Shown here: positions 38,631 through 41,577 of the stretch, one piece after another | How positions within the stretch are numbered: position 1 is the first letter of the stretch | Layout of the letters: each line of letters begins with the position of its first letter | IMG/VR virus record: IMGVR_UViG_3300020195_000060 | Location: 1-41,577 of that record | Length of the DNA stretch: 41,577 nucleotides | From: a virus | Direction: 5' to 3' (one strand) | Notes under the pieces: generated by a model | Seen by the model: only the letters and a program-made list of their open reading frames with translations | Told to the model about the DNA's origin: nothing | The model's database searches: none | Position numbers and translations under genes: made by a program

Positions 38631-38725
38631 CCATGGACCCCGCCACGAGCTGGCTCGTCGCCATCCTCGTCACCACTCTCGTCGTCTACGTCGTCCTGAT
38701 GTTCGCCAAGGCGTTCATCCGGTAG
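38627..38725 (+). CDS. 32-residue membrane peptide
   Basis: ATG 38627 overlaps the previous stop. After MTMDPATS a single hydrophobic helix (WLVAILVTTLVVYVVLMFAK) ends with AFIR. Its stop overlaps the -35 of the next promoter. Real by coupling and helix; role unknown. Confidence 0.45.
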   Translation: MTMDPATSWLVAILVTTLVVYVVLMFAKAFIR

Positions 38726-38751
38726 ACAACCTCGCGGGTCTCGGGCAGACT
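38723..38751 (+). promoter_or_regulatory. Candidate promoter TAGACA-17-CAGACT
   Basis: TAGACA (38723-38728), 17 bases, CAGACT (38746-38751). Same NANANT -10 form as at 6703 and 7475. The start would fall in the left arm of the hairpin at 38750, placing that structure at the extreme 5' end of the RNA or as an operator in DNA. Confidence 0.45.
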
Positions 38752-38788
38752 ACGGGCTGGCATGGCAATACGCCACGCCAGCCCGTAG
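38750..38788 (+). promoter_or_regulatory. Long hairpin / operator-like inverted repeat before HTH gene
   Basis: CTACGGGCTGGC (38750-38761) pairs exactly with 38777-38788; after one mismatch TGGC/GCCA extends the stem, leaving a loop of 5 bases. Lying over the start site and upstream of a helix-turn-helix gene, it could be an autoregulatory operator or a 5' RNA structure. Confidence 0.6.
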
Positions 38789-38806
38789 CTGTATCTGGAG
38801 GAACGT

Positions 38807-39001
38807 GTGGACGAACTACGTGACGACGTGAAGTACGCGATGGCCTGCCCGAGCTGTGGTCGCCAGAAGGTGACGACCGAGCAGCTCGCTCGCGACGTCG
38901 GCCTGAGCCTGCGCACCGTGTCGAGGTTCGTGACCGGCGAGCAGGTCTCGGCGGGCACTCGGAAGAAACTGGAAGCGTGGCTCGACGCCGCGACAGCCTA
39001 G
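38807..39001 (+). CDS. Small helix-turn-helix protein
   Basis: 64 residues from GTG 38807, with GGAGGAAC directly upstream. A CPSC pair near residues 14-17 is followed by a Xre/LacI-like HTH (TTEQLARDVGLSLRTVSRFV, then SAGTRKKLEAWL). It lies next to a large inverted repeat and just upstream of the recombination genes, so it may regulate them. With one domain only it would act as a dimer. Not evidence by itself for lysogeny. Confidence 0.65.
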   Translation: MDELRDDVKYAMACPSCGRQKVTTEQLARDVGLSLRTVSRFVTGEQVSAGTRKKLEAWLDAATA

Positions 39002-39030
39002 CTGTCGCAACGGAGCGAGAGGATGAACGC

Positions 39031-40032
39031 ATGACCCACCCCCGCGAATGGCACGAAGAACGACGACGAGGCATCGGCGCCTCGGACGTTGCCGCCGTGC
39101 TCGGCATCTCCCCATGGAAGTCCCCGGCGCAGGTCTGGCGCGACAAGGTCACGCCGCTGCCTGATGACTACGTGGAACCTCCGACTCACCTGAAGCTCTG
39201 GCTCGGCACCCGGCTGGAGGAGGTCATCGCCGAGCTGTACACCGCCGACACCGGCATCAACCTGCGCCGCCCACCCGGTGCGTACTGGCACCGCAACGGC
39301 GTCATGTTCGCCAACCTCGACTTCATCCGGCTGAACCATTCCGGGCACGTCGAGGCCAAAGTCGCCAGCTTCGGCGAGGCGTGGGGTGAGCCCGGCACCG
39401 ACGAGGTGCCCAAGCACTACTACCCGCAGGTGCAGGCGCAGCTCGCCTGTCGGCCGGCGGAATACGCCGAGATGGCCGTCCTCTGGCACGGTCAGGAGTT
39501 CCGGCGCTATCCCGTCCCGATGGACGACGACTACGTCGCCGACCTCGACGAGTACCTGACGTCGTGGTGGAACCAGTACGTGGTCGGCGAGGTCGAGCCA
39601 CCGCTGACCGCCATGGACATCGGCGAGGTCAAGCGCCGGTTCCCGCGGGACGACGAGACCGAGATGGTCGCGACGCCCGAGCAGACGTTGACCGTCGACG
39701 AGCTGCGACTGGCGCGGGTCGCGACCAAGGCGGCCGAGCGGGTCGAGGGCGACATCGAGGTCGCCATCCGGGCGGCCATGGGCACCGCAGCGAAGCTCGT
39801 CGGCCCGGGCTTCAACATCACCTATCGGACGTCCAAGCCGTCGACGTCGGTGTCGTGGGAGCAGGTGGCCGCCGCATGGCGCTCGGCCATCACCGACGCT
39901 CGGCTGATGCCGCTCGAACAGCAAGCCGCATTCCTCGACGGGCTGGACCTCGATGCTGTCGAGTCCATCTACACCGCGACCAAGGAAGGCAGCCGGGTAT
40001 TCCGGCCGACATGGAAGGAGCACAAGGGATGA
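39031..40032 (+). CDS. YqaJ-type (lambda exo-like) recombination exonuclease
   Basis: 333 residues; ATG 39031 preceded by GAGAGGA. A PD-(D/E)XK nuclease: RRRGIGASDVAAVLGISPWK at the N-terminus is the family signature, followed by LKLWLGTRLEEVIAELY, Asp97 (ANLDFIRL), Glu108-Ala-Lys110 (VEAKV) and YYPQVQAQLAC. It degrades one DNA strand to produce tails for the RecT partner, whose gene overlaps its stop by 4 bases. The last 100 residues are helical with SKPSTSVSWEQVAAAW, common in phage members. Confidence 0.9.
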   Translation: MTHPREWHEERRRGIGASDVAAVLGISPWKSPAQVWRDKVTPLPDDYVEPPTHLKLWLGTRLEEVIAELYTADTGINLRRPPGAYWHRNGVMFANLDFIRLNHSGHVEAKVASFGEAWGEPGTDEVPKHYYPQVQAQLACRPAEYAEMAVLWHGQEFRRYPVPMDDDYVADLDEYLTSWWNQYVVGEVEPPLTAMDIGEVKRRFPRDDETEMVATPEQTLTVDELRLARVATKAAERVEGDIEVAIRAAMGTAAKLVGPGFNITYRTSKPSTSVSWEQVAAAWRSAITDARLMPLEQQAAFLDGLDLDAVESIYTATKEGSRVFRPTWKEHKG

Positions 40033-41093
40033 CGCAGAACAATCGAGGCGGGCGCGGGCGCGCGGCGCCGCCGGCCAGTCGGGCGGTCGCCATCGACCCG
40101 CGTGAGGCGTACGCGTCCATCGAGGAGTCCATCGTCCGCCGCCAGCAGGACATCGTGGCGACGCTCGCCAAGGGGCTCGACCCGGTCCAGTTTATGAAGG
40201 TCGCCCTTCAGGCCATCACGCGCACCCCGAAGCTGCTCGCGTGCACGCCGGCATCGTTCGTGCTGGCGCTGCGCGACGCGGCCGAGCTGGGCCTGATGCC
40301 GTCCGGCCTGCTGGGCGAGGGCTACCTCGTCCCGTACCGCAACGACGGCGTGATGCAGGCGCAGTTCCAAGCCGGCTACCTCGGGCTCGTGAAGCTCGCT
40401 CGCCAATCAGGCGAGGTGCTCGACGTCGAGGCCCGGATGGTCCGTGAGCGCGACGAGCTGGACATCGTGTTCGGCACGGGCGGGCACGTCATCCACCGGC
40501 CGTACATCCAAGGCCGGCACGGCACCGAAGGCCCGGGCGACCGGCAGGGTGTCTGGTTCCGGGCCGCGCTGCGCTCCGGGGTCGAGCATATCGGCTGGAT
40601 GTCGATTGCCGAGGTCGACGCCATCCGGCGCCGGTCCAAGGCGGCCGACAGCGGGCCGTGGGTCTCCGACTACGAAGCGATGGCCCGCAAGACCATCACC
40701 CGAGCGGAGCTGAAGTGGCTGCCGCGCTCGACGACGCTGACCCTCGCCATGGAGCGCGAGGACGTCATCGAGGGTTCTGCGGAGATGGTCGCTGAGACCG
40801 TCGCCATCCAATCCGATGCGCAGCGTCGGCTGCTGGAGCGCGGTGGCATCAAGGTCGTCGGGTTGCCGGACGACGACACGACCCCGCCAGATGCCCCACA
40901 AGACCCCGAGCCGCCCAAAGCGGACGAAGACGTCACCGCTACGCCCATCGAGCCACAGGGGCAGCCAGCGGCGGGCACGGGCCGTTGTGGCGCGATGCAC
41001 CCGGCCACCGGGCTCGGGCCATGCGTCAACGAGGCCGGCCATGAGGCGGCCGGCGCGCCGCACACCGACGCCAACGGGACGGACTGGACGTGA
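40029..41093 (+). CDS. recT: RecT-family single-strand annealing protein
   Basis: 354 residues from an ATG overlapping the exonuclease stop. RecT proteins bind single strands and promote annealing in phage recombination. Signature regions: VQFMKVALQAITRTPKLLAC, SFVLALRDAAELGLMPSG, GEGYLVPYRNDGVMQAQFQA, GYLGLVKLARQSGEV and later DYEAMARKTITRAELKWLP. After an acidic/Pro-rich linker the C-terminus has an unusual RCGAMHPATGLGPC plus GHEAAGAPHTD motif, a Cys/His set of the kind found in small actinophage proteins, which may be a fused metal-binding module. Confidence 0.88.
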   Translation: MTQNNRGGRGRAAPPASRAVAIDPREAYASIEESIVRRQQDIVATLAKGLDPVQFMKVALQAITRTPKLLACTPASFVLALRDAAELGLMPSGLLGEGYLVPYRNDGVMQAQFQAGYLGLVKLARQSGEVLDVEARMVRERDELDIVFGTGGHVIHRPYIQGRHGTEGPGDRQGVWFRAALRSGVEHIGWMSIAEVDAIRRRSKAADSGPWVSDYEAMARKTITRAELKWLPRSTTLTLAMEREDVIEGSAEMVAETVAIQSDAQRRLLERGGIKVVGLPDDDTTPPDAPQDPEPPKADEDVTATPIEPQGQPAAGTGRCGAMHPATGLGPCVNEAGHEAAGAPHTDANGTDWT

Positions 41094-41326
41094 CGAGGGC
41101 CGTCTACTGCGGCCACGCGCGGATGGTGGTTGCGAGCCACGGCACCCGGCTGGAGTTCGGGGTCGACCGCTTCGTCGTCCCGCCCATCTACGGCGTGGTC
41201 GACGTGCGCTGGCGACCACGCCGCAAGTACCCGTCGCCCCGCTGGCCCAAGGCTTGGCCCAAGCCGCCAACATGGACCTATACGTGGTTGGTGGTGGGCC
41301 TTGCCGCCAGCCCCGAAGCCGAGTAA
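41090..41326 (+). CDS. Small Trp/Pro-rich hypothetical protein
   Basis: 78 residues from a GTG overlapping the RecT stop. It starts AVYCGHARMVVASHGTRLEF and ends with a Trp/Pro/Lys-rich stretch (RWPKAWPKPPTWTYTWLVVG). It overlaps the next gene by 26 bases. No known motif; the coupling supports it as real. Confidence 0.5.
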   Translation: MTRAVYCGHARMVVASHGTRLEFGVDRFVVPPIYGVVDVRWRPRRKYPSPRWPKAWPKPPTWTYTWLVVGLAASPEAE

Positions 41327-41577
41327 GCCACCGAAGCGCCGTCCCGAACGAGTCGACCCGGCTGACGCTGAGTTCGTTCTACGCAGAGACGGCGAGTGCA
41401 TCATCGCCAAGCTGGAGCGGCGAGGCTGGCTGACGCCGGCCAAGCTGCGTTCTCGTCCTGAAGGCGAACCCGACGAACCGAGCGAACCGCGAGAACCGAT
41501 GAGAACGACGTGCTCCGGCCGGCTGACCATCGAACACACGGAGCGATACGCCGGCAGGAGGGTCCACGGCGTCTCCG
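41301..41577 (+). CDS. HNH-type endonuclease, N-terminal part, cut by window edge
   Basis: Frame from TTG 41301 (GGTGGTGGG just upstream) open to the end of the window, at least 92 residues. The pattern RRPERVDPADAEFVLRRDGE, CIIAKLERRGW, then CSGRLTIEHTERYAGRRVHG matches the first half of the actinophage HNH-like endonuclease/recombination nuclease family, in which LTIEH supplies the first histidine. The catalytic second half lies beyond the window. Position after exo and RecT fits a DNA-processing role. Confidence 0.6.
   Translation, partial: MPPAPKPSKPPKRRPERVDPADAEFVLRRDGECIIAKLERRGWLTPAKLRSRPEGEPDEPSEPREPMRTTCSGRLTIEHTERYAGRRVHGVS

Noticed and set aside
1-41577. CRISPR arrays, insertion sequences, integrase, rRNA or tRNA genes
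   Set aside because: No regularly spaced repeats, transposase or integrase motifs, or RNA gene structures were found when reading both strands.

Overview
This window reads as most of a tailed double-stranded DNA phage (siphovirus) genome or prophage. The DNA is G+C-rich, roughly two thirds by eye. Every supported gene is on the + strand, genes usually overlap their neighbour by 4 bases (ATGA or GTGA), and GTG starts are common. Several promoter-like sites (TTGACA-like -35, TANNNT or NANANT -10) lie so close to start codons that the transcripts could be leaderless. Together these suggest a phage of an actinobacterium or a similar high-GC Gram-positive host. The host itself cannot be identified from the sequence. 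No integrase, repressor, tRNA, CRISPR array or bacterial housekeeping gene was seen. Both ends cut through genes, so the genome continues in both directions.

Layout. (1) 1-1808: small, mosaic, repeat-built genes of unknown function, including an 82-bp segment that appears inverted in place. (2) 1819-6276: packaging and head entry, namely terminase small and large subunits, an SPP1 gp6-like portal, a small protein and a MuF/SPP1 gp7-like head morphogenesis protein. (3) 6280-8823: nine small accessory genes with their own promoters, sitting between the MuF gene and a giant gene. (4) 8816-17878: one 3020-codon frame whose N-terminus looks like the C-terminal end of a second MuF protein. It continues through DUF3626-like, ADP-ribosyltransferase-like, zinc-peptidase-like (HEMLH), RelA/SpoT-like, repeated beta-rich, GNAT-like and second HEMLH regions. 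This is the architecture of a MuF-linked polyvalent effector, probably packaged in the head and delivered with the DNA; it is the most exciting object here. (5) 17875-22745: small genes, scaffold, candidate decoration proteins and the major capsid protein, punctuated by two strong hairpins. (6) 22784-26085: head-tail connectors, tail terminator and two paralogous major tail proteins. (7) 26104-33768: tail assembly chaperones linked by a probable +1 (or -2) frameshift, a 761-residue tape measure, a PKD-containing tail-tip protein and three further tail or fibre proteins. (8) 33765-35790: a lysis-like cassette of several small membrane proteins around a cysteine peptidase, ending at a perfect terminator. 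(9) 35867-41577: early or middle genes driven by recognisable promoters: DUF932, a small cysteine-peptidase-like protein, unknowns, an HTH protein, a YqaJ exonuclease with a RecT annealing protein, and a truncated HNH endonuclease.

Working together: the structural block builds and fills a capsid and assembles a non-contractile tail, the lysis block opens the cell, and the right-hand block recombines or processes phage DNA. Two promoters at 36241 and 37874 share a leader (TCACGTAGAACCCCGG followed by a short hairpin), suggesting coordinated control of the early genes. All functions are inferred from motifs and gene order read by eye; no database search was run.
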